From Paramecium pentaurelia (lineage: Eukaryota > Ciliophora > Oligohymenophorea > Peniculida > Parameciidae), in assembly GCA_905183005.1 (NCBI GenBank), contig CAJJDO010000123.1, forward strand, positions 251,236 through 315,235: DNA of 64,000 nucleotides, in the 5' to 3' direction. The notes below the pieces were generated by a model. That model saw only the letters and a list, made by a program, of their open reading frames with translations. It searched no databases and was not told where the DNA came from. The position numbers were made by a program, and so were the translations under genes. How positions within the stretch are numbered: position 1 is the first letter of the stretch; the number at the start of each line of letters is the position of its first letter. This document shows positions 39,460 to 51,461 of the stretch, in pieces.

Positions 39460-40531
39460 ATGAAGAAATATTTGAATTATTAATACTTTAAATAATCTTT
39501 CTAGTTAGGGAAGAGCTGGAGAAATTATTTAGGAAATGATTTGAAACAAGAGAAAATTATAGTAAAATTTTGTATTTATATTAGAAAATTAGTTACTCAA
39601 TTTGAGAATTAGTTCAAAATTTAAGAGGTTCTAAGGGTGCAAATGTTAAACATAATTGAAGGATGCCTATTAGACGATATAGGAAATCAAGAAATTGGGT
39701 GAAAATTAGCTAATTTTGTAATCTATGCTGCATTAGAGTAAAATGAGCAATTGGAAAAGATTATAAATGAGATTTCGGGTTAGATTAAGTTTAGGTAAGA
39801 AACTCTAAGGTGAGTTGAACTATGAGAAGTTTGAATTTAATGATTTAGATTTTTATAATTGTTACTTGCGAAATTTTTTCTGAATGATTTTTATCTTTAA
39901 ACAACTCTTATTCTATATATTAGAGATATATGTTGTTAGATAAATTTTAAACAGGTATTCCCCTTCAACCTATTTGAATTATCTAAAAAGATTCTCCATA
40001 TACAATAATAGAGGATTGAGATATGGGCCTATCAATGTAGTTCTTTTTTGAGGCCAGACTATGGGGTCTATGAGAAGGTTAACACTTTTTGTTTTACCAT
40101 TAAGGTTATAGGAGGAAGAGTAATACTGTTAAGAGGTTGTGGATGGCGACTTGTCAGGAACTTGGTTTTTTTAGACCTTGAATATGATATTTATTTTCTA
40201 GTTTAATAAATCAAAAGATATAGAAAAATATTGTATAAGGGCATTAATAATATAATGTTAATATAAGAATTTAAAAATATAATTTTGAAAAATCAAATAT
40301 TTAAGAGTCATTATAGCAACAAATTTAATTATAATTTAGTCTTTAGTACAAAGAAAGTTAACAGTGCTTAATTAATAATTAATTTCGATAATTTAACAGA
40401 TTTGATTTCAAATTGATGAACTTATTATATAAATTAAGGCACTTAGTTTTCTTTTATGAGAATATAAAAATTAGATTAATACAATGGAATGTGTTGGAAA
40501 TTAAAAATATTTAAATCTTAAGGTAGAAAAT
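39401..40531. repeat. Assembly duplicate, copy A
   Basis: Matches 40533-41663 (offset 1132) and 42671-43801 (offset 3270). A single N follows at 40532. Confidence 0.88.
39460..40416 (+). pseudogene. Broken helical-protein gene, copy A
   Basis: From ATG 39460 the frame reads MKKYLNYQYF and later VLRVQMLNIIEGCLLDDIGN, then meets an in-frame TGA after QEIG and resumes at once with KLANFVIYAALEQNEQLEKI. A 39-nt intron-like segment (GTGAGTTG...GATTTAG) then joins to LQLLLAKFFLNDFYLQTTL and on to IWAYQCSSFLRPDYGVYEKV, ending at TGA 40414-40416. The helical, leucine-rich look suggests HEAT/ARM-type repeats, but no family is certain. The TGA makes this a likely pseudogene. The same sequence appears again at 40592-41548 and 42730-43686 because of assembly duplication. 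Confidence 0.45.
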
Positions 40532-40532
40532 N

Positions 40533-42169
40533 TTTAATACTATTTTATAAGTTGGAATAAATAAATATAAACTTTTGATGTTAGGAGTCTTATGAAGAAA
40601 TATTTGAATTATTAATACTTTAAATAATCTTTCTAGTTAGGGAAGAGCTGGAGAAATTATTTAGGAAATGATTTGAAACAAGAGAAAATTATAGTAAAAT
40701 TTTGTATTTATATTAGAAAATTAGTTACTCAATTTGAGAATTAGTTCAAAATTTAAGAGGTTCTAAGGGTGCAAATGTTAAACATAATTGAAGGATGCCT
40801 ATTAGACGATATAGGAAATCAAGAAATTGGGTGAAAATTAGCTAATTTTGTAATCTATGCTGCATTAGAGTAAAATGAGCAATTGGAAAAGATTATAAAT
40901 GAGATTTCGGGTTAGATTAAGTTTAGGTAAGAAACTCTAAGGTGAGTTGAACTATGAGAAGTTTGAATTTAATGATTTAGATTTTTATAATTGTTACTTG
41001 CGAAATTTTTTCTGAATGATTTTTATCTTTAAACAACTCTTATTCTATATATTAGAGATATATGTTGTTAGATAAATTTTAAACAGGTATTCCCCTTCAA
41101 CCTATTTGAATTATCTAAAAAGATTCTCCATATACAATAATAGAGGATTGAGATATGGGCCTATCAATGTAGTTCTTTTTTGAGGCCAGACTATGGGGTC
41201 TATGAGAAGGTTAACACTTTTTGTTTTACCATTAAGGTTATAGGAGGAAGAGTAATACTGTTAAGAGGTTGTGGATGGCGACTTGTCAGGAACTTGGTTT
41301 TTTTAGACCTTGAATATGATATTTATTTTCTAGTTTAATAAATCAAAAGATATAGAAAAATATTGTATAAGGGCATTAATAATATAATGTTAATATAAGA
41401 ATTTAAAAATATAATTTTGAAAAATCAAATATTTAAGAGTCATTATAGCAACAAATTTAATTATAATTTAGTCTTTAGTACAAAGAAAGTTAACAGTGCT
41501 TAATTAATAATTAATTTCGATAATTTAACAGATTTGATTTCAAATTGATGAACTTATTATATAAATTAAGGCACTTAGTTTTCTTTTATGAGAATATAAA
41601 AATTAGATTAATACAATGGAATGTGTTGGAAATTAAAAATATTTAAATCTTAAGGTAGAAAATAACTATACTTTAATCTAATTAAATTAGGAAAATAATC
41701 TTAATAAAAAAAAAATCAAAATGTGTTAAATCATTCACATTCTTTCTCAAAATAAACAGAAGGAGCTGGAAATTTAAATATATAGTCAAATAAATAAAAA
41801 TTTACAACATAATAAAACAAATATTTATAATTTTATATTAATCTATATACTAGAACATTATCAAATTGAATGTAAAAAAAGGAATAAAAATTTACGCTTT
41901 TCTTGAATGCGTAATCATATAGATAATGATTTAATATTATAAGTATATTGTATCAGTGTTATTTAGTAACAGTATTATATTCTTATTTTGAGAATAAGAA
42001 TATTTTTATCTTATCATTTTTTTATTAAAAACAATTAAAGTAAAAGATTAATTGATCCCAAGTTGCAAATTACTAGAAAACTGTGCATTCATATAATTGC
42101 AAAGAAAGATAACAAAATATCTAACGAAAAGGACCTACATTTATTTGTTATAATGTGGAACCCCATAAT
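40533..42169. repeat. Assembly duplicate, copy B
   Basis: Matches 42671-44307 at offset 2138 and stops at the N gap. Contains a second copy of the broken gene (40592-41548). Confidence 0.88.
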
Positions 42170-42220
42170 NNNNNNNNNNNNNNNNNNNNNNNNNNNNNNN
42201 NNNNNNNNNNNNNNNNNNNN
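42170..42220. other. Assembly gap (51 N)
   Basis: Run of N. Sequence on both sides is duplicated elsewhere in the window, so the gap probably marks redundant contigs rather than missing sequence. Confidence 0.95.
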
Positions 42221-44307
42221 TATTTATACTATCCACTAATAACTAATAGATTTCAGCGTTTTCATAAATTTTTCATTACAAATTAAATCTATATTTTTCA
42301 TGATTACCTCTATCCAATTAGAATTTTACATTCTTTACAAGCTTAATGTATTAAATCTGAATTTTTCTTAATTTATTAAGTAAAACTTAAACAAATTAAT
42401 TAATATAAAAAGGCAAACAAAAAATAATTATCAACTTATTTCTACCTTTTATACAGAATCAAAGTATTAATGTGATTTCTGTTTATTGTTTTCTTTTCAA
42501 TAATTTAAATTCTCATATGTTTTTTAATCTAATAAGTTATGTTATATCAGACATAATAATAGAACAATTATAATATTCATAATTTTTGGAGAAATATGTA
42601 AAATTAATCATTTTTAGTAAATAATTAGTCAAATTATTATAGCTCATTAGAAATCTTTTTTAATGTATAATTTAATACTATTTTATAAGTTGGAATAAAT
42701 AAATATAAACTTTTGATGTTAGGAGTCTTATGAAGAAATATTTGAATTATTAATACTTTAAATAATCTTTCTAGTTAGGGAAGAGCTGGAGAAATTATTT
42801 AGGAAATGATTTGAAACAAGAGAAAATTATAGTAAAATTTTGTATTTATATTAGAAAATTAGTTACTCAATTTGAGAATTAGTTCAAAATTTAAGAGGTT
42901 CTAAGGGTGCAAATGTTAAACATAATTGAAGGATGCCTATTAGACGATATAGGAAATCAAGAAATTGGGTGAAAATTAGCTAATTTTGTAATCTATGCTG
43001 CATTAGAGTAAAATGAGCAATTGGAAAAGATTATAAATGAGATTTCGGGTTAGATTAAGTTTAGGTAAGAAACTCTAAGGTGAGTTGAACTATGAGAAGT
43101 TTGAATTTAATGATTTAGATTTTTATAATTGTTACTTGCGAAATTTTTTCTGAATGATTTTTATCTTTAAACAACTCTTATTCTATATATTAGAGATATA
43201 TGTTGTTAGATAAATTTTAAACAGGTATTCCCCTTCAACCTATTTGAATTATCTAAAAAGATTCTCCATATACAATAATAGAGGATTGAGATATGGGCCT
43301 ATCAATGTAGTTCTTTTTTGAGGCCAGACTATGGGGTCTATGAGAAGGTTAACACTTTTTGTTTTACCATTAAGGTTATAGGAGGAAGAGTAATACTGTT
43401 AAGAGGTTGTGGATGGCGACTTGTCAGGAACTTGGTTTTTTTAGACCTTGAATATGATATTTATTTTCTAGTTTAATAAATCAAAAGATATAGAAAAATA
43501 TTGTATAAGGGCATTAATAATATAATGTTAATATAAGAATTTAAAAATATAATTTTGAAAAATCAAATATTTAAGAGTCATTATAGCAACAAATTTAATT
43601 ATAATTTAGTCTTTAGTACAAAGAAAGTTAACAGTGCTTAATTAATAATTAATTTCGATAATTTAACAGATTTGATTTCAAATTGATGAACTTATTATAT
43701 AAATTAAGGCACTTAGTTTTCTTTTATGAGAATATAAAAATTAGATTAATACAATGGAATGTGTTGGAAATTAAAAATATTTAAATCTTAAGGTAGAAAA
43801 TAACTATACTTTAATCTAATTAAATTAGGAAAATAATCTTAATAAAAAAAAAATCAAAATGTGTTAAATCATTCACATTCTTTCTCAAAATAAACAGAAG
43901 GAGCTGGAAATTTAAATATATAGTCAAATAAATAAAAATTTACAACATAATAAAACAAATATTTATAATTTTATATTAATCTATATACTAGAACATTATC
44001 AAATTGAATGTAAAAAAAGGAATAAAAATTTACGCTTTTCTTGAATGCGTAATCATATAGATAATGATTTAATATTATAAGTATATTGTATCAGTGTTAT
44101 TTAGTAACAGTATTATATTCTTATTTTGAGAATAAGAATATTTTTATCTTATCATTTTTTTATTAAAAACAATTAAAGTAAAAGATTAATTGATCCCAAG
44201 TTGCAAATTACTAGAAAACTGTGCATTCATATAATTGCAAAGAAAGATAACAAAATATCTAACGAAAAGGACCTACATTTATTTGTTATAATGTGGAACC
44301 CCATAAT
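42221..44307. repeat. Assembly duplicate, copy C, with IES-like insert
   Basis: Bases 42221-42639 match 38981-39399, and 42671-44307 match 40533-42169. The only structural difference from the first version is the 30-bp insert at 42638-42667. This copy is continuous into the sequence to its right. It contains a third copy of the broken gene (42730-43686). Confidence 0.88.
42638..42667. mobile_element. Retained IES-like insert, 30 bp
   Basis: The same locus near 39390-39410 reads aaattat-TA-atttaatac. Here it reads aaattat-TA, 28 bases, TA-atttaatac. The insert is bounded by TA on both sides, removal leaves one TA, and its left end TATAGCTC matches 7 of 8 positions of the Paramecium IES end consensus TAYAGYNR. 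The right end (TATACATT inward) is weaker. A length of 30 bp falls in the shortest and most abundant IES size class. Confidence 0.75.
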
Positions 44308-44513
44308 ATTATCATAATATCAAATCATATAAAAATAAATTATATAAATTCAAAACCACTAATGTTTTTCCCTCTTTTAAATATATTATCATTTGATATT
44401 TATGGTTCCAATGTTAAATCATCCTTAATTAAACAATTTAAATTTCTTAATTCAAAAATTTAATAGAAAAATAATTTATTTAAAATTAAGATATTTTTCT
44501 ACTATGGGAAATC

Positions 44514-45839
44514 AAATTGAGATAGGATTGATAAATGTATCTCTGATATAACTTGGAGAGAGTAGATAATAGATCTGGAGTTAAAACTGGGATTTGGGAA
44601 ATTTACTGGATATATGTTGAAAAAAATAATAAAATGTATCAATTAACAATTATTAATTAATTATTAGTGCTGGTGGTGAGTATGATAAATAAGGAAACAA
44701 AATTGGAAAATGGATTGAATAATCTGATAGATTTAGATATGGGAATTAATCCACCTCAGAAGGAAAGTATAATAAACAAGGTGTGAGAGTGGGAATGTGG
44801 GACATATATTTGAAAAATGATGGAAAAAATAATAAAATGTAAAAATACAGCATTTTTATATAGCGGAGGAGGGGAATATGATGAACAAGGACGAAAAATT
44901 GGAAAGTGGATTGAATAAAGTAATGAATTTTAATCTGTTAATTAAACTACTTGGATTGGAGAATACAATAATAAAGGAGTGAAAACTGGTATCTGGGACA
45001 TATATTAAAATAATAAAGGAAATAATAATAAAATGTTATTATACTAACAATATTATTAGTGGTGGGGGTCGATATGATGAACATGGTAATAAAATTGGAT
45101 TATGGATTGAATAAAATGATGGGTTTTGGACTGATAATTAGTCCACTTATACTGGAGAATATAATGTATGGGGGAGTTAAAGATGGAAAATGGGAAATAT
45201 TTTGGAGATATGATGGAAAAACTTATAATATGTAATATTAAATAAAATATAATTAAATAATGTAGTGGTGGGGGAGAATATTAAAAGGGTTGCAAATTTG
45301 GAAAGTGGGTAGAGTAAAGTTTAACCTTTGAAAATTTGAATTAATCAACTTGAAATGGTGAATATAATAATCAAGGAAAAAAGATAGGTGTATGGGAGAT
45401 ATATTATCAATATCGGGATTAAATGAAATAAAAGATGTATTTGTCTCATTTTTATTAAACTATTAGTGGAGGTGGAGAGTATAATTCTGACGGAGTAAAA
45501 ATTGGGGAATGGATTGAATAAAGTGATAAGTTTAAATATGGGAATTAATCTACATGGCGTGGTTAGTATGATCAACAAGGTGTGAAAGTAGGAACATGGG
45601 AGATATATTTTAGAGAATTAGGAGATGAAAAACCGAATATTAAAATGTATCTAAACCAATATTTATTCATTATTAGTGGCGGGGGAGAGTATGATGAACA
45701 AGTAAGAAAAATTGGAAAATGGGTAGAGCAAAAGGATGGATTTTATTATAGCAACTCTATGAACAATAAATACATATTCATTGGAGAATATAAAGATGGA
45801 GTTAAATAGGGACAATGGAAAGACAATAAATTAAAGTGA
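44514..45839 (+). CDS. MORN-like GGG/GKW repeat protein, six repeats
   Basis: Third member of the family. Six units begin SAGGEYDKQG, SGGGEYDEQG, SGGGRYDEHG, SGGGEYQKGC, SGGGEYNSDG and SGGGEYDEQV. Each is followed by KIGKWIEQ, a variable stretch and GEYNxxGVKxGxWDIY, with one intron before each GGG at AT|GT...AG|T. TGA is at 45837-45839. Two blemishes exist. In the fourth unit a run of five G (45170-45174) puts the frame one base out; four G would give GEYNVWGVKDGKWEIF. The frame at the start (ATG 44514) also does not run cleanly into the first unit. The gene is either slightly mis-sequenced or newly broken. The spacing residues differ from the other two family members, with shorter loops. 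Confidence 0.68.
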
Positions 45840-46245
45840 TAAAATGAATATTTTATTATTTTAATATAATAACAATAATATTAGTTATAAATCTGCTAAT
45901 ATATTTCTGAGGCAAAGGGGATTATTAATTCGATTTAAAAAATTAATAATTAAAAGGTAAATTTTCATTATCAATAATAATATTATTTAAAATGAAGAAA
46001 ATATTTCAAAATATTTTCACAAAAATTGGAAGAAGACCCTAATAGGAGAACTCTAATTGTACCATCACAATTTTAACTTTATTTACACTTATTTTCTAAT
46101 GAAATATTTTAATCATTTTTTTTAATATTCAGTCCTTTATAGTATTAATAGAAATATAAAAATATTATGTATTATAATAAATTTATTAAAAATATTGAAA
46201 TGACACAAGATTATTATAAATAAAAGATAGAATAATTGACAGAAA
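44589..46245. repeat. Assembly duplicate, 1657 bp, copy 1
   Basis: Matches 46247-47903 at a constant offset of 1658, with a single N at 46246 between them. Confidence 0.9.
45840..46245. other. Intergenic (duplicated)
   Basis: AT-rich spacer. The last 45 bases repeat the start of the WD40 gene whose full copy begins at 47858. Confidence 0.5.
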
Positions 46246-46246
46246 N

Positions 46247-47497
46247 GGGATTTGGGAAATTTACTGGATATATGTTGAAAAAAATAATAAAATGTATCAA
46301 TTAACAATTATTAATTAATTATTAGTGCTGGTGGTGAGTATGATAAATAAGGAAACAAAATTGGAAAATGGATTGAATAATCTGATAGATTTAGATATGG
46401 GAATTAATCCACCTCAGAAGGAAAGTATAATAAACAAGGTGTGAGAGTGGGAATGTGGGACATATATTTGAAAAATGATGGAAAAAATAATAAAATGTAA
46501 AAATACAGCATTTTTATATAGCGGAGGAGGGGAATATGATGAACAAGGACGAAAAATTGGAAAGTGGATTGAATAAAGTAATGAATTTTAATCTGTTAAT
46601 TAAACTACTTGGATTGGAGAATACAATAATAAAGGAGTGAAAACTGGTATCTGGGACATATATTAAAATAATAAAGGAAATAATAATAAAATGTTATTAT
46701 ACTAACAATATTATTAGTGGTGGGGGTCGATATGATGAACATGGTAATAAAATTGGATTATGGATTGAATAAAATGATGGGTTTTGGACTGATAATTAGT
46801 CCACTTATACTGGAGAATATAATGTATGGGGGAGTTAAAGATGGAAAATGGGAAATATTTTGGAGATATGATGGAAAAACTTATAATATGTAATATTAAA
46901 TAAAATATAATTAAATAATGTAGTGGTGGGGGAGAATATTAAAAGGGTTGCAAATTTGGAAAGTGGGTAGAGTAAAGTTTAACCTTTGAAAATTTGAATT
47001 AATCAACTTGAAATGGTGAATATAATAATCAAGGAAAAAAGATAGGTGTATGGGAGATATATTATCAATATCGGGATTAAATGAAATAAAAGATGTATTT
47101 GTCTCATTTTTATTAAACTATTAGTGGAGGTGGAGAGTATAATTCTGACGGAGTAAAAATTGGGGAATGGATTGAATAAAGTGATAAGTTTAAATATGGG
47201 AATTAATCTACATGGCGTGGTTAGTATGATCAACAAGGTGTGAAAGTAGGAACATGGGAGATATATTTTAGAGAATTAGGAGATGAAAAACCGAATATTA
47301 AAATGTATCTAAACCAATATTTATTCATTATTAGTGGCGGGGGAGAGTATGATGAACAAGTAAGAAAAATTGGAAAATGGGTAGAGCAAAAGGATGGATT
47401 TTATTATAGCAACTCTATGAACAATAAATACATATTCATTGGAGAATATAAAGATGGAGTTAAATAGGGACAATGGAAAGACAATAAATTAAAGTGA
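46247..47497 (+). CDS. Duplicate of the six-repeat MORN-like gene, 5' truncated
   Basis: Identical to 44589-45839, including the five-G frameshift (46828-46832), and lacks the first 75 bp. An assembly echo. Confidence 0.8.
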
Positions 47498-47903
47498 TAA
47501 AATGAATATTTTATTATTTTAATATAATAACAATAATATTAGTTATAAATCTGCTAATATATTTCTGAGGCAAAGGGGATTATTAATTCGATTTAAAAAA
47601 TTAATAATTAAAAGGTAAATTTTCATTATCAATAATAATATTATTTAAAATGAAGAAAATATTTCAAAATATTTTCACAAAAATTGGAAGAAGACCCTAA
47701 TAGGAGAACTCTAATTGTACCATCACAATTTTAACTTTATTTACACTTATTTTCTAATGAAATATTTTAATCATTTTTTTTAATATTCAGTCCTTTATAG
47801 TATTAATAGAAATATAAAAATATTATGTATTATAATAAATTTATTAAAAATATTGAAATGACACAAGATTATTATAAATAAAAGATAGAATAATTGACAG
47901 AAA
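46247..47903. repeat. Assembly duplicate, 1657 bp, copy 2
   Basis: Second copy of 44589-46245, continuous with the WD40 gene to its right. Confidence 0.9.
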
Positions 47904-49335
47904 CTTTATTAGATCAATTTGAAGTAAAATTGTTTATTAATATATTGAATAGTCTTCATTCAATAAATTCGAAAATTATCTAGATTCACTTATTAATTCA
48001 ACTGATTCAATAAATTCTAATTATCAACAGATTGCATTTCCATCTGTTAATGTACCTTAAACTAATTTTGAGAATTTAAATTTTGCTCAATAATTATTTA
48101 GAGAAATTTAACCGTTAATAAAACAAAATGTCAACAATTAAGTTAAGCATAAAAAGAAACCTATTTATTAAGAATAAAATTTATAAATGTTAGGAGTTAA
48201 ATAAAATATGACATTAGAATTTTAAAAATTAAAGATTGAAAAAATTCAAAATTAAATGGAATAAAAAGTATCAGATAAAGATGTTTTATTACAATAATCA
48301 AACAAAAATAAGTCATTACTTTATAATTAATCAAATAGTGAATTATTTGAAACGATTTAAACTAATAATCAATCAAATTTTTAATCATTCACTTATTAAC
48401 TAGTCTCAAAATATTCAATTTCATAAAATGAATGTTGTAGAGCAATAGCTATAAATAAAGACTGTTCAATAGTATTGGCTGGATGTGGTAAAGAAATTAA
48501 AGTATTTGAATTCAAGTAAGGATTTATGAAATAAATATAAATTTTAAGTGAACATAATAATGATGTACATACTTTAAACTTTATGAAGAAATCAAATTAG
48601 TTTATATCTGGGAGTTATTAATCTATTATTATATGGTAATATAATTAAAATAATTTATGGGTTACCTAATAGATATTAAATGGACATAATAGTTGGATAT
48701 ATTGTTTAATATTAAATAATAATGAAGATTTGATTATATCAGGAGGATCAGATAACACAATTAAATTTTGGACGAAAAAAAATGAATGGACTTGTTAGTA
48801 AACAGTTAAAGATCATTTTAATTCTGTATTTGGATTAAGTTTAAATTAATAGTAAAATAAAGTGGTATCTTGTGGAAATGATAAATAAATATTAATAATT
48901 GAACAATAAAGATAGAATAAAGAATGGATTGTTATATAAAAGATTACAGTTGAATTATCAACATTACGAGTACGCTTTATTGAAAATGATATGTTTATAT
49001 TATCATAATGTGGATAAGATTAGATATCTATTTTTGAGATGAATAGTATCAATAAATAGTTTACAAAGACTAAAGATATAGTTGTAAAATGTGGATCAGA
49101 TGGTTATTGTTTATTTCCTTCATAATATATAAATTCAAAATCTATACTATTGATGAAAAATGGTGAATATGTCAATTTAATTAAGAAAAAATAAAATGGA
49201 TAGTATTTAACTGAATAATCTATTCATTTTGGTACAAATGTTTTATTTGGAGGAATAAGCGATGATGGAGAGTATTTGATAACATGGGAGAACAAATCGA
49301 AAGAAATACAACTCAGAAGATACAACGAATAATGA
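47858..49335 (+). CDS. WD40-repeat protein
   Basis: 482 residues after removing one 29-nt intron (GTAAAATTG...TTGAATAG), from ATG 47858 to TGA 49333-49335; the spliced length is a multiple of three. The N-terminal 150 residues are Gln/Asn-rich and probably coiled coil. The rest holds WD40 blades, with strands such as CSIVLAGCGKEIKVFEF, NQFISGSYQSIIIW, LNGHNSWIYCLIL, LIISGGSDNTIKFW and KVVSCGNDKQILII; later blades are degenerate. Such propellers are protein-binding platforms. Paramecium has hundreds of similar genes, and no specific role can be named. Unlike the WD40 gene at 58813 it lacks the Cys/His N-terminal module. Confidence 0.88.
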
Positions 49336-50264
49336 AGATTATTAAGAAATATTAAAAATATTATATATTAATATTTTTCAATTGATTTGGAATATTTTTC
49401 AAAGACTAATATTGATAATTTAAAATAGTTTTTATTATCAATTAAGTATTCTAAATTATCATAGACTAATGTTTTTAATGAACTTTTGAAAGATTAGATT
49501 AAACTTTGCAGTATTTTAGTATAATTCAACTAGAAGCCTAAACTGTTGAAATTACATATTTTTTTAGAATTCCTAAATAGTAAATTTAATCAAAAATACA
49601 TTGGAAATTTTCATTACTTAATCTGGAAAATAGAAATTGTCCTTTCTATTGGTATTCAAAGTAATTTTCTATCATTTTTCAATTTGAATGATGATATAAG
49701 TTAAAATAGCACACGATTTGTTACATTTGAATCCATAAGAACTTTATTATCAAAAGAATTGAATACAAAAAAATTCATTTTGAAATCTTTAAGGTGATAT
49801 TAATGCTGATATAGTTTTTCGAAATATTTAGAATAAGACTAAATCTGTTAATATGCTTGGAAATTGATAGATAAATTACCATTCAAAATTTAATTATTAG
49901 ATATCAATATGATATATTCTTGAGATCTTATGTAAAATTAAAGAAGAAATTGATAAATTCTTAATATTGTACCATGATGAAATCAAATCTAATTTAATTT
50001 TTCAAATCTTGAATATAGATTTTTGATTCATTAATTAATTGTTCATAATTTTTAATACTAAAAGAGCTATCACATTAATAGTATATAATTTTAATTTTTA
50101 CAATTAAAACCATTATAATCATTTAATTCTAATGGATTTTTAATATATATTAAACAGTTCTTTCAAATAATTAATAATTACTATTGATGTGTTAAAATGA
50201 TAAAATAATCTTAACTTTCTAGATATCATATTGAAAAGATTGCTATATAAATGAAAGCTTGATT

Positions 50265-51460
50265 TAAATTATCAGTAAAAGATTAATTTCCTACATGGGT
50301 AAGCTACTTGTCTACAATTTATTAGAAAAAAAGGATGAACATTTGTTATTGAATCATCTAAAAGTAATAATTGATCTATTCATTATCTCATTTACAAAGC
50401 ATTCATCATTTAATTCACCATCAAATATGAAATAATTGGCATTCAATAAATTCTATATATTGTCAGTTTTCATTATTCTTATTCAATTATTTTGTAAATC
50501 TTGAAAATTTGTTTTAGTAGATTAATATTTTAATTATTAAATTTCCATAAAAAATTTATTTTCTAATTGTAATATACTTCAAATGCAGAGAATCATAATT
50601 AAAGGTTTAAAAGGAGGATGTATAATAATAGTACAAATTCATATGCTTAAATTCGCTACTTTTACTTTTGGCTTTGTAAGTTTCAGTAACAATTGATCTT
50701 ATTGCAAATAGATTAAAAGATTCAAAAGCTAAATTAATGGAATTAAACTTAGGCTAAGAGTTTATATTTAGACTTTTATTCAATAAACCTTTCTGATATA
50801 ATTCAATTACTATATAATTAAGATTATCAATATAATATATTTAAAAGATGGAGACTTTGATTAAGCCTTTAAAGTATCTTTATCTTCCATCAATATTTAT
50901 GAACATTAAGCTTAAAATCCTTAGAATAGGTTTCATTCATTTTTTCTAGTTAATTCAACAACAATCCTAAATTCATAAAAAAATAGTGCAACTTATATAT
51001 AATGCACTCTTATAAAACAGGACTATTTCTATTAAAATGATAAAAATCTTTCAAAACTTATTTTTTTTATTAGGTTTCATCAAAAAAGAAACTAGATTGG
51101 TTCTGAGAATTAGATTAAATATCATAAAAATAGTAGGTGTTACTATATTGAAAATCAATGTTAATTTTATTTTGAATGAATTACATTTGGATATTAATGA
51201 AAATTAATCTCATTTATGATTTTAATTATGATCTTTCTAAATAACAAAAATAAGAATAGAATAAAAGAACGAAATAGCAGCTAATATAATTATCATAAAA
51301 TAGATTTTTACATATAACAATAATTATCTATAATATAGTATTCAGAAGTATTTTTATAAATTTTTTTATTTTGGATTCAAAATAATTGATTGATTACATA
51401 AAATATCAAAATAAAATTATGTAATAATTACATATTTATTCATAAATTTAGACTAAAACA
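50265..51460. repeat. Assembly duplicate with insert, copy 1
   Basis: Matches 51462-52545, separated by a single N at 51461. The only difference is the 112-bp insert at 50458-50569. Confidence 0.9.
50458..50569. mobile_element. Retained Internal Eliminated Sequence, 112 bp
   Basis: The second copy of the locus reads ttctata-TA-atatacttc (TA at 51655-51656). This copy carries 110 extra bases between two TAs. Its ends, read inward, are TATTGTCA and TACAATTA, each matching 7 of 8 positions of the Paramecium IES consensus TAYAGYNR. The insert is even more AT-rich than its surroundings. Without it, the reading frame starting at ATG 50295 (51492 in the second copy) is open straight through the junction. 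With it, the frame is shifted (112 is not a multiple of 3). Confidence 0.9.
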
Positions 51461-51461
51461 N

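Noticed and set aside
38981..44307. Biological tandem triplication of a 1.1-kb unit
   Set aside because: Copies are identical, end exactly at N positions and keep constant offsets, as expected of unmerged overlapping contigs.
45345..45578. Minus-strand ORF, repeated at 47003
   Set aside because: Antisense of the MORN-like repeats; its appearance twice only reflects the assembly duplication.
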